In this document: piece by piece, positions 23,997 through 32,288 of the stretch | How the letters are laid out: every line of letters begins with the position of its first letter | How positions within the stretch are numbered: the first letter of the stretch is position 1 | Assembly (NCBI GenBank): GCA_003176995.1 | Contig: QHBN01000051.1 | Span: 1 to 32,431 of the forward strand | Length of the DNA stretch: 32,431 nucleotides | Reading direction: 5' to 3' | From: Candidatus Nitrosopolaris wilkensis | Lineage (GTDB): Archaea > Thermoproteota > Nitrososphaeria > Nitrososphaerales > Nitrososphaeraceae | The notes under the pieces: generated by a model | Told to the model about the DNA's origin: nothing | Seen by the model: the letters and a program-made list of their open reading frames with translations, nothing else | Database searches by the model: none | Translations under genes and position numbers: made by a program

Positions 23997-25259
23997 TTAT
24001 CTGATTCTTAAAATCTTGTCATCATTCGGGCCTGCAATACCGAATCCATCTTTATTGCTCGTGGCAACGAGAAGCGAGCCGTCAGGTGCTTCAATGATAT
24101 CCCTTAGTCTACCGTAGCCTTCCAATATAGTACCCTGAGTGTTGGAATCCAAGTTAATCTCACGTAAGTATCCCCTCAGGCTAGCGATGATTAGATCGTT
24201 TTGATACCCCAGTCTGTTTGAAGCAGCAAATATAGCGCCGCTGGGTTCAAGAGCGGGACTGAAACATATTACTGGGTCTTCGAGTTTACCACCGCCATGA
24301 TGAGTATTAGCTGTGTTGGTGTCATTGTGGCTACTACCACTACTAGTGGTACTAGTGGTACTAATAGTGCTGCCGAGAGCGCATTCCTTTATTGGCCATC
24401 CATAATTCCCCCCAGGTTTTATTATGTTAATTTCATCGTTGCCTGACCTACTTTCGTCGAGTGCATAGAGTCGGTTTGTTCTCGGATACCATGCGAGTCC
24501 CTGAACATTTTGAAAGCCGTAAGCATAAACTGGCGAACCTGGAAGTGGGTTATTAAGAGGGATAGTTCCATCAGGATTGATTCGTAAGATCTTACCGGCA
24601 AGTGAGTTGAGATCCTGTGCAAAATTGGGCATCATTGCATCCCCTGTTGAAACATATAATTTGTTGTCAGGCCCAAACTTTATTCTCCCGCCGTTATTGA
24701 ATCCTGCAGCTGGGATAGCATCAATAATCACTTTCGAATCAACAACTTTGTCGGCAATTTCTTTGAGCATTATGACTCTGTTGAATATTTTGTTCCCATT
24801 TGTATATGTGTAATATGCATACATCAAATGATTTTCAGTAAAGTTAGGGCTTAATGCAAAGCCAAGTAACCCGTCTTCTCCAAGTTGCACAGCTCCAATA
24901 TTTAGGATTGAATGGTCAACAAGTTTTCCATTGTTAACAGTCATCGCCATAATCTGCCCAATTTTTTCGGCAAAAAATATTCGCCCGTCTTTTGAAACAT
25001 CTATGGCAGATGGCGATTCTATGTTTTGCACGATCGAACTAATTCCAATTCCGCCACCAGCAGCACTGCTTCTACTGATCTCATTGTTTGGAGCCGGCCC
25101 CACAGCAACACCAACACTACTACTGGAGCCACTGATACTATTCCGAGGTTCTGGTAACAGGATAGTAGTCTCCGCAGGAGTTAAAAAAATGGTTATGGTA
25201 GTTGTAATGATAGCTGCTATTGAAGCTACAACGGCCAGGATTAGGTGTCGTCGATTCAT
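23997..25259 (-). CDS. Membrane-anchored PQQ-type sugar dehydrogenase homologue
   Basis: 420 residues. One hydrophobic anchor at about 6-28, then a Ser/Gly-rich linker to about 75, then a six-bladed propeller of the soluble glucose/aldose dehydrogenase family: PSAIDVSKDGRIFFAEKIG, DGLLGFALSPNF, NNGGRIKFGPDNKLYVSTGD, GKILRINPDGTIP, YAYGFQNVQGLAW, GGNYGWP and GYGRLRDIIEAPDGSLLVAT. The usual catalytic base His in the H-N-G-G-R strand is Asn188 here. A Ser/Thr/Asn-rich insert lies near 296-322 with an HH pair. The protein is outside the membrane; it may not oxidize sugars. Divergently paired with the CBS gene. Confidence 0.88.
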   Translation of the reverse strand: MNRRHLILAVVASIAAIITTTITIFLTPAETTILLPEPRNSISGSSSSVGVAVGPAPNNEISRSSAAGGGIGISSIVQNIESPSAIDVSKDGRIFFAEKIGQIMAMTVNNGKLVDHSILNIGAVQLGEDGLLGFALSPNFTENHLMYAYYTYTNGNKIFNRVIMLKEIADKVVDSKVIIDAIPAAGFNNGGRIKFGPDNKLYVSTGDAMMPNFAQDLNSLAGKILRINPDGTIPLNNPLPGSPVYAYGFQNVQGLAWYPRTNRLYALDESRSGNDEINIIKPGGNYGWPIKECALGSTISTTSTTSSGSSHNDTNTANTHHGGGKLEDPVICFSPALEPSGAIFAASNRLGYQNDLIIASLRGYLREINLDSNTQGTILEGYGRLRDIIEAPDGSLLVATSNKDGFGIAGPNDDKILRIR

Positions 25260-25282
25260 GATATTAAGAAAGCCGGGCGAAG

Positions 25283-25296
25283 GTTTTTTAATGTAA
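25283..25296. promoter_or_regulatory. Shared AT element between two divergent starts
   Basis: The TTTTTTAATG stretch lies about 28 bases before the dehydrogenase start (25259, minus) and about 30-37 bases before the CBS start (25323, plus). It could serve as TATA on both strands, giving one bidirectional promoter in a 63-base gap. Confidence 0.4.
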
Positions 25297-25322
25297 TCCC
25301 GAGGATCTTTTGTTATACCACT

Positions 25323-26465
25323 ATGAAAATTTCTGATATCATGGTAGACAAAGTTTTCGCATTGTCATTAGATGACACGGCAGCAAAGGCGCTAAGTATG
25401 ATGCATGAAAACAACATTAACCAACTCCCAGTAATTGATAACGACGGAAAATATGTGGGAATGATATTTGCAAAGGAATTTCTCAACCTTAATACTACGC
25501 CTTCATCAAAATTAAAAAACCTCGTTGTAAAGACGCCTATCCTGAGTCCAACTGATACTATTGAAAAATGCACCCAATTAATTGTAACTACCGGCAATCG
25601 AGCGTTGCCGGTAGTTGAAAAAGGAAAATTGATTAGCATCGTTAGCGAAACCGATGTAGCACTTACTGCGAATTTTGGTCATGCGAAAGTCGATGACGTC
25701 ATGTCTGGCGCTATAGTGATTGAAGAAAATTCTACGCTGGCTAACGCTTTGGCTAAGATGCGCAGATATAACATCTCACGTTTGCCGATAATAATGTCAA
25801 ACGGGGTACTGACTGGTATTATCAATGCTTTAGAGATTGCCAAGATCTTTGCGACACCTAGAGAAAGAATTGGAAAATCCCGTGGTGTGACCGTAAAGTC
25901 GACTGCTATTCGGGACGTCAAAGTGAAGGATATTATGAGAAAAGCAATCTCCGTCGAGAGAGGAACCAAACTGAACACGCTGGTCGAAAGTTTCAAAAGA
26001 AACGAAGAAATCGTTGTTGTCGGAGACGAGCGACCGATTGGTATAGTTACCCCTAGAGATGCTCTGGAAATAACTCTTCCCCACCGAAACGAACCCAGCA
26101 TTCATATCGCGCATGTGGATGGCGAAGCACGGAGGACGATCGAGGAACACATGGCCAGATTCTTGAAGAAGGTTCATGGGAAACTTGAGAATATCCAATC
26201 TGTAATCATCTATGCAGACAAGCATAAGACCCGCAAGTATTCTGTAAGAGCCAGACTAATTGCTGCTCGAGGTGTAATCGACGCAAAGGCGGTGGGTTAT
26301 GACCCTGTGAGCGCATGCAAGGAGTTAATATCGAGGCTTGACAGACAAATAAGATCCGAACATGGTCAGAAACTCGAACAACGGAGACATAGCAAGGAAT
26401 CTGTTAAGAAAGAGGCGCAACGTAACAGGAGAGTAGAAGAAAGTGGCGCAGATGAGGAGATTTGA
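25323..26465 (+). CDS. Four-CBS-domain protein with a ribosome-hibernation-like domain
   Basis: 380 residues from ATG 25323 (a longer reading of 26 residues overlaps the divergent gene and is unlikely). Two Bateman modules: CBS 1 and 2 (about 1-115: MKISDIMVDKVFALSLDDTA, LPVIDNDGKYVGMI, LPVVEKGKLISIVSETDV), CBS 3 and 4 (about 120-250: VDDVMSGAIVIEENSTL, LPIIMSNGVLTGII, VKDIMRKAISV, IGIVTPRDAL). CBS pairs bind adenine nucleotides. Residues about 258-345 resemble the S30AE/HPF fold that binds the ribosome decoding centre; a basic tail follows. The fused form suggests a nucleotide-gated ribosome factor. The 3' end overlaps the tRNA gene by 22 bases. Confidence 0.8.
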   Translation: MKISDIMVDKVFALSLDDTAAKALSMMHENNINQLPVIDNDGKYVGMIFAKEFLNLNTTPSSKLKNLVVKTPILSPTDTIEKCTQLIVTTGNRALPVVEKGKLISIVSETDVALTANFGHAKVDDVMSGAIVIEENSTLANALAKMRRYNISRLPIIMSNGVLTGIINALEIAKIFATPRERIGKSRGVTVKSTAIRDVKVKDIMRKAISVERGTKLNTLVESFKRNEEIVVVGDERPIGIVTPRDALEITLPHRNEPSIHIAHVDGEARRTIEEHMARFLKKVHGKLENIQSVIIYADKHKTRKYSVRARLIAARGVIDAKAVGYDPVSACKELISRLDRQIRSEHGQKLEQRRHSKESVKKEAQRNRRVEESGADEEI

Positions 26466-26609
26466 ACTCCTGATCGCCCGAGGGCGAATCGGCTTGCTTT
26501 CAGGCTATTATCCAGGAGATGTATATAATAGACTCACTCAAGGCCGACGCATTTTTGTGTTCCCCGAGCTTTCTTGCTACCTGTGAGAAGACCACTCTGC
26601 CACATCTGC
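26444..26609 (-). tRNA. tRNA-Ser(UGA) with two introns
   Basis: Acceptor arms GCAGATG (26603-26609) and CATCTGC (26448-26454) pair fully; discriminator G and encoded CCA (26444-26447) follow. T arm AGGAG-TTCAAAT-CTCCT; long variable arm with TCGCC/GGCGA; anticodon stem TCGGC (26543-26547)/GCCGA (26489-26493) around CTTGAG, so the anticodon is TGA (26538-26540). A canonical intron of 42 bases (26495-26536) follows position 37 and forms a hairpin CTATTAT/ATAATAG. D-stem GCA (26598-26600) pairs with TGC (26549-26551), but 46 bases lie between, so an extra intron of about 32-34 bases must sit in the D loop. Exact D-loop boundaries are not determined. Confidence 0.85.
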
Positions 26610-26769
26610 GCACGCGTGTTTGATTACGGCACGCTACTTACTATTATGTGTTAACTAGTTCTTCCTCGGGCGATCGCATCCGTAATAACAAGAAATTGTA
26701 CTCCATTTTTTTTCTTGAATTTATCTTTAGGTAACCCTAAATATATTAAATTGTCCATATTGATAGACT

Positions 26770-26958
26770 ATGGGTGAAACAATCGAGCTAGAAAGCTTTG
26801 ACGTCAGTTTTTCTTTTCGCTGTCCAAAGTGCGAGTATCTGAACGAAGAAATTTCAGCTAACGAACTTTCTAGTGGCAACGCAGTATGTGGAATGTGCGA
26901 GACTCTCTTTAAAATGGAAGGGTTAGATGCAGTAAAAATTGTCGCTTCGCTGGAATAG
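26770..26958 (+). CDS. Small zinc-ribbon protein, 62 residues
   Basis: Cysteines Cys18/Cys21 (CPKC) and Cys40/Cys43 (CGMC) form a zinc ribbon; the rest is acidic and amphipathic. The TATA run at about 26738-26748 lies about 25 bases before the ATG, supporting a leaderless gene. No family recognised beyond the ribbon type, so the role is unknown. It lies between the tRNA and ilvD. Confidence 0.75.
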   Translation: MGETIELESFDVSFSFRCPKCEYLNEEISANELSSGNAVCGMCETLFKMEGLDAVKIVASLE

Positions 26959-27136
26959 GATAATAGGACTGCACCACGACGTAAAATATTAAAAAAGGTG
27001 TTGCGATAGTTTTTTCCTTTATAACCCATATTACCCGTTAACAGGCGGGCTATGATTACTGCATTTCTTACTTGTGTATTGGTCATGATTGGAATCTAAG
27101 AATCTTAAAATATCAAATTAAGGGTTTGAAAATCAA

Positions 27137-28876
27137 ATGGCGACATTACCAAGTAGGAAATCGATAGAAGGGCCAGCTAGGGCTCCGCACAGGGCAATGT
27201 ATAAGGCAATGGGTCTAACAGATGAAGATTTGGATAGGCCGATAGTAGGAGTATCCTCAACCTGTAATGAGGCGACTCCTTGTAATATTCACCTATGCAA
27301 GCTTGCGCAAAACGCCAAACAAGGCGTTAAAGATTCTGGATGCACGCCACGTGAATTTACTGCCATCGCGGTATCTGATGGAATAGCCATGGGCCATGAG
27401 GGGATGAAAGCTTCGCTGGTGAGTAGAGAGATTATAGCTGACTCGATTGAAGTGATGGTAAGAGCCCATCAGTACGATGCTATTGTAGGTCTCTCCGGCT
27501 GCGACAAGAGTTTGCCCGGAACTTTGATGGGTATGGCTCGACTTAACCTACCTGCTATTTTTGTCTACGGCGGCACAATCATGCCTGGAAATTGGAATGG
27601 CAAGCCTGTTACAATCCAAGATGTCTATGAAGCGGTTGGTACATTTGAGGCAGGTAAGATGACCAATACCGAGCTAATTAGTTTGGAGAATGCGGCCTGC
27701 CCGTCTGCGGGCTCCTGTGCAGGAATGTATACAGCTAATACTATGGCTTCAATAAGCGAAGCAATCGGCATGGCGTTGCCTGGAAGCGCTTCTTCACCTG
27801 CAGAGAGTCAGAGAAGATCGGAAATATGTTATGATACAGGTAAAGCAATTTTCAATTTGATAGAAAATAATCTCCGTCCAAAAGATATATTGACTTTTGA
27901 AGCCTTTGAAAATGCTATTGCGGTCGCCAACGCGATTGGAGGTTCGACGAATTCAATACTCCATCTGTTGGCATTATCAAGGGAAATAGGGGTTAAACTC
28001 AATATGAGAGACTTCGAAAGAGTCAGAAAAAGAACTCCTCATATTGCCGATATGAGGCCAGGAGGATCGTATGTGATGCTTGATCTTGATAAAGTTGGGG
28101 GTGTTCCTATAATTTTGAAGAATCTATTAAAGAAAGAGCTAATCCATGGAGAAACCATGACTGTAACAGGAAACACTATGAGGAAAAATCTTGAATCAAT
28201 ACGATTTCAGATGCCTTCCTCTTCCGCCTCGCCTTCACAGTCTTCCTATTCTTCCTCGTCAACCGCCTCCTATTATTCAGATCAAAATGTCATAAAACCT
28301 ATCGAAGATCCAATACACCCTGTGGGAACTCTTGCAATTCTCAGAGGTTCGTTGGCACCAGATGGGGCTGTTATCAAAATTGCTGGAATGGCTTCGACTA
28401 GATTTGTTGGAAAGGCTCGTGTCTTTGATGCTGAGGAAGCCGCTTTTGATGCAATATCGAAGAGGAAAATTGTCGAGGGAGATGTGGTGGTAATAAGGTA
28501 CGAAGGACCAAAGGGAGGTCCCGGGATGAGGGAAATGCTTGCAGTCACTGCCGCCCTCGTCGGTCAGGGATTGGGGGAAAAAGTGGCAATGGTTACCGAC
28601 GGAAGATTTTCCGGTGCGACCCGAGGATTCATGGTAGGTCATGTAGCGCCTGAGGCCATGGTTGGCGGGCCAATCTCTTTGGTCAAGGACGGAGATACTA
28701 TAGAGCTTGATATCAAGAAGGGGAAGGTAGATTTAGAGATATCGAAAGCAGAAATACGCAAGAGACAGAAGCAATGGAAGCCAATCAAACCTCACTACGT
28801 TAGTGGCGCCCTGGCCAAATACGCTTCTTTGGTTAGCTCTGCATCCGAAGGTGCAATAACTGTTCCTGCACTTTAA
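27137..28876 (+). CDS. ilvD: Dihydroxy-acid dehydratase IlvD
   Basis: 579 residues. Dehydrates dihydroxy acids in valine, leucine and isoleucine synthesis; iron-sulfur enzyme. Cluster cysteines are visible: Cys49 in EATPCNIHL, Cys122 in [11 protein letters not shown], Cys194 in [13 protein letters not shown]. Other blocks: [19 protein letters not shown] and the C-terminal [16 protein letters not shown]. Residues about 359-382 are an unusual Ser/Tyr/Ala-rich insert before [15 protein letters not shown], about 20 residues longer than the family loop there. A TATA-like AAAATATCAAA lies about 25 bases before the ATG. Confidence 0.97.
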   Translation: MATLPSRKSIEGPARAPHRAMYKAMGLTDEDLDRPIVGVSSTCNEATPCNIHLCKLAQNAKQGVKDSGCTPREFTAIAVSDGIAMGHEGMKASLVSREIIADSIEVMVRAHQYDAIVGLSGCDKSLPGTLMGMARLNLPAIFVYGGTIMPGNWNGKPVTIQDVYEAVGTFEAGKMTNTELISLENAACPSAGSCAGMYTANTMASISEAIGMALPGSASSPAESQRRSEICYDTGKAIFNLIENNLRPKDILTFEAFENAIAVANAIGGSTNSILHLLALSREIGVKLNMRDFERVRKRTPHIADMRPGGSYVMLDLDKVGGVPIILKNLLKKELIHGETMTVTGNTMRKNLESIRFQMPSSSASPSQSSYSSSSTASYYSDQNVIKPIEDPIHPVGTLAILRGSLAPDGAVIKIAGMASTRFVGKARVFDAEEAAFDAISKRKIVEGDVVVIRYEGPKGGPGMREMLAVTAALVGQGLGEKVAMVTDGRFSGATRGFMVGHVAPEAMVGGPISLVKDGDTIELDIKKGKVDLEISKAEIRKRQKQWKPIKPHYVSGALAKYASLVSSASEGAITVPAL

Positions 28877-28895
28877 TTAATTTGGTTTGATTCAT

Positions 28896-28940
28896 TGAAT
28901 TAAATTAAATTGAATTAAATTGAATTAAATTAACTGAATT
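28896..28940. repeat. AT-rich tandem repeat TGAATTAAAT
   Basis: Three copies of TGAATTAAAT (28896-28905, 28911-28920, 28921-28930) plus partial units, in the gap between ilvD and the convergent small frame. Likely simple repeat or terminator-like AT sequence. Confidence 0.7.
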
Positions 28941-29165
28941 TCAGCGCCAATCTGGAACTAGATATCTTTGGTTGCCCCCATAGACACAGTTAAGCTTTTT
29001 GAAAAGTGTTGAGCATGTGAGAGTATCGAATATAATCTGATTATCCTCAATTGTTTCCTTAACTATTCGATGCTGATCTTGTATTTCCTTTCCACACATA
29101 ATACAGTTGGCTTTGGTTTTATCGTTGGTTGTGGTTTTTAAATCAAAATCATCCTCTGTCCATCC
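28941..29165 (-). pseudogene. TRASH-like small zinc protein without a start codon
   Basis: The frame reads CIMCGKEI, about 20 residues later IIFDTLTCSTLFKKL, then VYGGN and stops at 28941. This is the C-x2-C ... F-x4-C-x3-F pattern of TRASH/YHS zinc fingers. It opens at 29165 after a TAA, but the only ATG in frame (29099) lies between the first two cysteines. ATG 29163 in another frame reads MDRG then stops; dropping one base from the following AGAGGA run would restore MDRD and the whole domain. Either an indel or a damaged gene. Confidence 0.45.
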
Positions 29166-29731
29166 TTAAACTGGTGCTCCTGTTATTTCCGTTCGCTCTT
29201 GTGAGGACGCTATTGAATTTATTATTATAATTATTCTCCCTTTCTCATATCTTTCTCTTATAGTTATTATCCAACCGAAAAGAGAGTAAATTCCTGCTAA
29301 AGCGAACCTGCAATAACGGGCGGATCATAGAAAGCGTGTTATATTAAATCTAATTAATAGACATTTTGATACTACTGTACTAAAAAAAATACAAACTGCG
29401 ACTATGCAACAATAGTTAATATGAGCCTGGAACGTTTCTTGAAAATTTAGCTTATTTCTTTTGCAGAGAAAGATAAACACGGACAGCAACAAGGACTTTG
29501 TTGCCCCACCTAGTTTACCCAGCAATGCATCTTGGCAGCTATGGATTTTTCCGCGATCCGGGTTTGCATTTGAGGCTGCACGTGATAAACTTTACATTTC
29601 TTCTATTAGGTTGTATGGAGCCATTTCGTTATCTGCTAGATTAAAGAACTATGGAAATCACAGATTGCCTTGAAGAACCCACGGACATAATACCTGGTGA
29701 TACTGAACATACTATTACTTGTCTCCTGCTG
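29166..29731. other. Intergenic region without identified genes
   Basis: About 565 bases. A 70-codon frame at 29461-29673 (+) from TTG has no recognisable features. No RNA recognised. Very AT-rich near 29215-29280. Confidence 0.4.
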
Positions 29732-30256
29732 TTACGATTTTTTATCGCTATGCGGTTCGTTCTTTTTTCTAAGATAATAAATCAGAACTATTAAAATAAG
29801 TCCAATCAAGATATAGTTTGTCGGAGGGCGGAGAGCATCGGTAATTATTCCTAGCTGTGGTATGACATAAACCACCTTACCAATGTAGTTTTGTTGAAAG
29901 ATAGGATAGTCTAGGGAAGGGATCGAATCAGCGTTGGCGTCTCCTTTAGTCCTGATAATTCTGTCGCCGTGGTTGTCAGTTACTATCTGAGCTACTCTAT
30001 GAACTATAATTTCGTGCTGTCCTGTGTCTGTCGTTCCAAATGTTCTGAACACTATGATATCTCCTACTTTCAAGCTGTCAAACGGGACGTTGTGGCTTAC
30101 GATAACGAAATCACCTATGTTGAGTTTGGGTATCATACTACCGCTAGCGACAACGTAGAATGGATTTGTCACACCAAAAGCAAAACGTATACCAAGAAAG
30201 ATAATTGCGATGCCAAGAGCAATAATTATTACATATTTTATTTCTTTTCTGACCAA
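29732..30256 (-). CDS. Signal peptidase I, archaeal S26B type
   Basis: 174 residues with an N-terminal membrane segment (about 7-28) and a C-terminal one (about 148-166). Catalytic Ser40 in VASGSMIPKL and His86 in IIVHRVAQI form the Ser-His pair of archaeal/eukaryotic S26B enzymes, with conserved TKGDANAD at 103-110 instead of a bacterial lysine. Cleaves signal peptides outside the membrane, including plausibly those of the secreted proteins in this window. Divergent to the CoA-binding gene. Confidence 0.95.
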   Translation of the reverse strand: MVRKEIKYVIIIALGIAIIFLGIRFAFGVTNPFYVVASGSMIPKLNIGDFVIVSHNVPFDSLKVGDIIVFRTFGTTDTGQHEIIVHRVAQIVTDNHGDRIIRTKGDANADSIPSLDYPIFQQNYIGKVVYVIPQLGIITDALRPPTNYILIGLILIVLIYYLRKKNEPHSDKKS

Positions 30257-30582
30257 TTACCATCAAGCCTGTTATCCTAATTCTTTTTTCTCTTTTTGAG
30301 CCATATCTGCAATATCTATTTATCTATTGAGATGCAGGGTATTTGACGTTCTACGAAAGTCAGCAACAACAATATAATGGTACTGCTACTTTTATGCAAT
30401 TATTGTTACGTCGTTCATTGGATGCTTGGACGGCCAAGAAGGCATATTGGCCTTTTCGCTAATATATCCACATCTATGTGAATGTATAATGAATGACCTA
30501 TGACCTATGTGAACGAAGTTTTTTTTAGCGTGGTTAGGTCGATCTCTTCATTGATAAATATTAGAGATGTGCATCTGACAGT
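30257..30582. other. Divergent spacer with a hairpin
   Basis: About 325 bases without genes. GGCCAA (30432-30437) and TTGGCC (30447-30452) form a 6-base hairpin followed by TTTT. A TATA-like GATAAATATTAG at about 30553-30564 precedes the CoA-binding gene by about 25 bases. CCTATG is repeated near 30496-30510. Confidence 0.45.
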
Positions 30583-31017
30583 ATGGCAAATCCAATAATA
30601 AAAACAGATTCGCACTCCGACTCAGAGTTGAGAACATTCTTCGCTCTCAAGAATATTGCAGTAATAGGAATGTCAAAAAACGAAGAAATGCCCTCCAATT
30701 TTGTCCCCAAATATCTTGTTGAACGTGGCTATAATGTTATCCCGGTAAATCCTACAGCTACTGAGGTAATGGGAAGAAAGTCATATCAATCTATCGTGGA
30801 AATACCTGATTTAATCGATATAGTTGATGTTTTCAGAAAGCCGGAAGATGTACCGGCCATTGTTACCGAGGCAGTCAAGAAGTCAGGAATCAAAGTTATC
30901 TGGATGCAAGAAGGAATTTATAGTGAAGAAGCTGAGGCGAAGGCAAAAGAGAATGGCATGGATGTGGTTTCCAATAGATGTATGAGGGCCGAACATATCA
31001 GACTGTTCGATGAATAA
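30583..31017 (+). CDS. CoA-binding domain protein (YccU type)
   Basis: 144 residues, a single Rossmann-like CoA-binding domain: NIAVIGMSKNEEMPSNFVPKYL near residues 24-45, GYNVIPVNPT, DIVDVFRKPEDVPAIV, WMQEGIYSEEAE and VVSNRCMRAEH. The order matches small single-domain CoA-binding proteins rather than succinyl-CoA synthetase subunits. They bind CoA or acyl-CoA; the reaction, if any, is unknown. It has its own promoter. Confidence 0.92.
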   Translation: MANPIIKTDSHSDSELRTFFALKNIAVIGMSKNEEMPSNFVPKYLVERGYNVIPVNPTATEVMGRKSYQSIVEIPDLIDIVDVFRKPEDVPAIVTEAVKKSGIKVIWMQEGIYSEEAEAKAKENGMDVVSNRCMRAEHIRLFDE

Positions 31018-31210
31018 TGAGGACCTCGCTATCGCAACGTATCGCTCCAAATGTCTGAGCCAATTTTTTTGGGGAGCCGATGTACTATCTGATCATATCA
31101 AACTAGTACATAATATATAATCTAAAAACACCGGAATTTCAACTCTAAGATCAAAAAAAATCTAATGATTTGAAATTTTAAACCGTATTTGGTAATGTTT
31201 ATAATAAGCG

Positions 31211-31220
31211 GGTATATAAG
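31211..31220 (+). promoter_or_regulatory. TATA box of the second winged-helix gene
   Basis: GGTATATAAG ends 23 bases before ATG 31244, spacing for a leaderless transcript. Confidence 0.6.
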
Positions 31221-31243
31221 CAAACAGCACATCGCATAATGAT

Positions 31244-31663
31244 ATGGAATCTGTCTCTTTAGCGAACATTCTTGGTGCAATTTCTAATGAGAACGCTCTG
31301 GCGGTTTTTAAAACAATCGCTGATACGAAAGGAGATACCGATATCCTCAGAACTAAACTAAATATCACACGTAAGCAATATTATTCCCGAATCTCAGCAC
31401 TACTAAAGACAGGGTTAGTTAAAAGAAAGAATGGAAGATACTCTCTTACTGTCTTTGGCGAACTCGTTTATGATGCTGTGATGACACTAGAAAAGGCATT
31501 CAATGACAACAACTACTGGAAGCTTAAGGCAATTGATTCGTTCGAAATAGCCCCAGATCAAAGTCAGGAACTCTCAATAGAGGAGCGAAATAAAATTATT
31601 GAAACACTATTAAGAGATGACGGGAAGATAAAGGATATCCTCATAGCAAAACCTGCGTCGTAG
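31244..31663 (+). CDS. Winged-helix transcriptional regulator (paralogue 2 of 3)
   Basis: 139 residues, same layout as the gene at 601-1002: N-terminal helix ANILGAISNENALAVFKTIA, recognition segment ITRKQYYSRISALLKTGL, wing KRKNGRYSLTVFGELVYDA and the conserved YWKLKAIDSFEIA tail. The two proteins share most of these positions, so they are recent paralogues. Likely binds DNA as a dimer; targets unknown. Confidence 0.88.
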   Translation: MESVSLANILGAISNENALAVFKTIADTKGDTDILRTKLNITRKQYYSRISALLKTGLVKRKNGRYSLTVFGELVYDAVMTLEKAFNDNNYWKLKAIDSFEIAPDQSQELSIEERNKIIETLLRDDGKIKDILIAKPAS

Positions 31664-32017
31664 TTATTCTGTCTGTCTCTTTCCCGTCTCCTTCTGACTC
31701 TTAAGGACATCTATCGAAAAATTTTGTTGTACGACTCATTCTAGGCGGTGATCGGTCTTAGTTACTGATGCCAAGACAAAGAAAATTAAGAACAAATCTC
31801 CCTATTCTGGCTAAATTTTTCAATTCGACGAGTAGGCAGCATTCCTGGACCTCCAAGCTCTGTGTTGTCACTGCTATTTGCTTCTTTAATGTCAATGATA
31901 CAACTGAATATGGGTAAAAATAATTGATTTCAAGATCAAAACTCTCATTTATTTGGTTTAGCGAGCAATTCTCGGAGAATCTAGTGTCTGAAACAGGATT
32001 TTTTGGCGTTAAACTTT
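31664..32017. other. Intergenic region, no gene recognised
   Basis: About 350 bases between the second winged-helix gene and a doubtful short frame. Nothing stands out apart from ordinary AT-rich sequence. Confidence 0.35.
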
Positions 32018-32155
32018 TCAGAAAATAAAGCTAAAGCCAGCATAGGAGGGCAACCGATGTTCCCCTATTAGACTCTTCATGTGTTCCTTGCATGGTGACA
32101 CTATTGTCTTGACAAGGAATTCAAAGCGAAAAACACCATCGGAGCGCTTTGCCAC
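32018..32155 (-). CDS. Possible small protein, 45 residues
   Basis: From GTG 32155 the frame reads AKRSDGVFRFEFLVKTIVSP, then CKEHMKSLIGEH and a C-terminal aromatic tail; the open frame continues to 32212, and TTG 32176 is another start. The composition is protein-like (helical, with Cys-x2-His) and a TATA-like TTTATTTAA lies about 30 bases before the GTG. No family is recognised and chance cannot be excluded. Confidence 0.28.
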   Translation of the reverse strand: MAKRSDGVFRFEFLVKTIVSPCKEHMKSLIGEHRLPSYAGFSFIF

Positions 32156-32246
32156 CTTAAAATGCTCTCGTTGCAATCTCGTAAAATTAAATAAATTATG
32201 GCGCTTGTATGATTAAAGACTCTATTAATGACCAAAAAAGGGAACT

Positions 32247-32259
32247 CTTATATATATCG
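32247..32259 (+). promoter_or_regulatory. TATA box of the third winged-helix gene
   Basis: CTTATATATATCG lies 30-42 bases before ATG 32289, in the same arrangement as for the paralogue at 31244. Confidence 0.55.
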
Positions 32260-32288
32260 GTACCTTAATGCATCTGTCGAGACAGGGA

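Noticed and set aside
29461-29673. 70-codon frame on the plus strand
   Set aside because: Starts at TTG without ribosome-binding site or TATA box and has no motif.
30431-30456. Intrinsic terminator at the GGCCAA/TTGGCC hairpin
   Set aside because: It lies between divergent starts, so no gene ends there; kept only as a note on the spacer.
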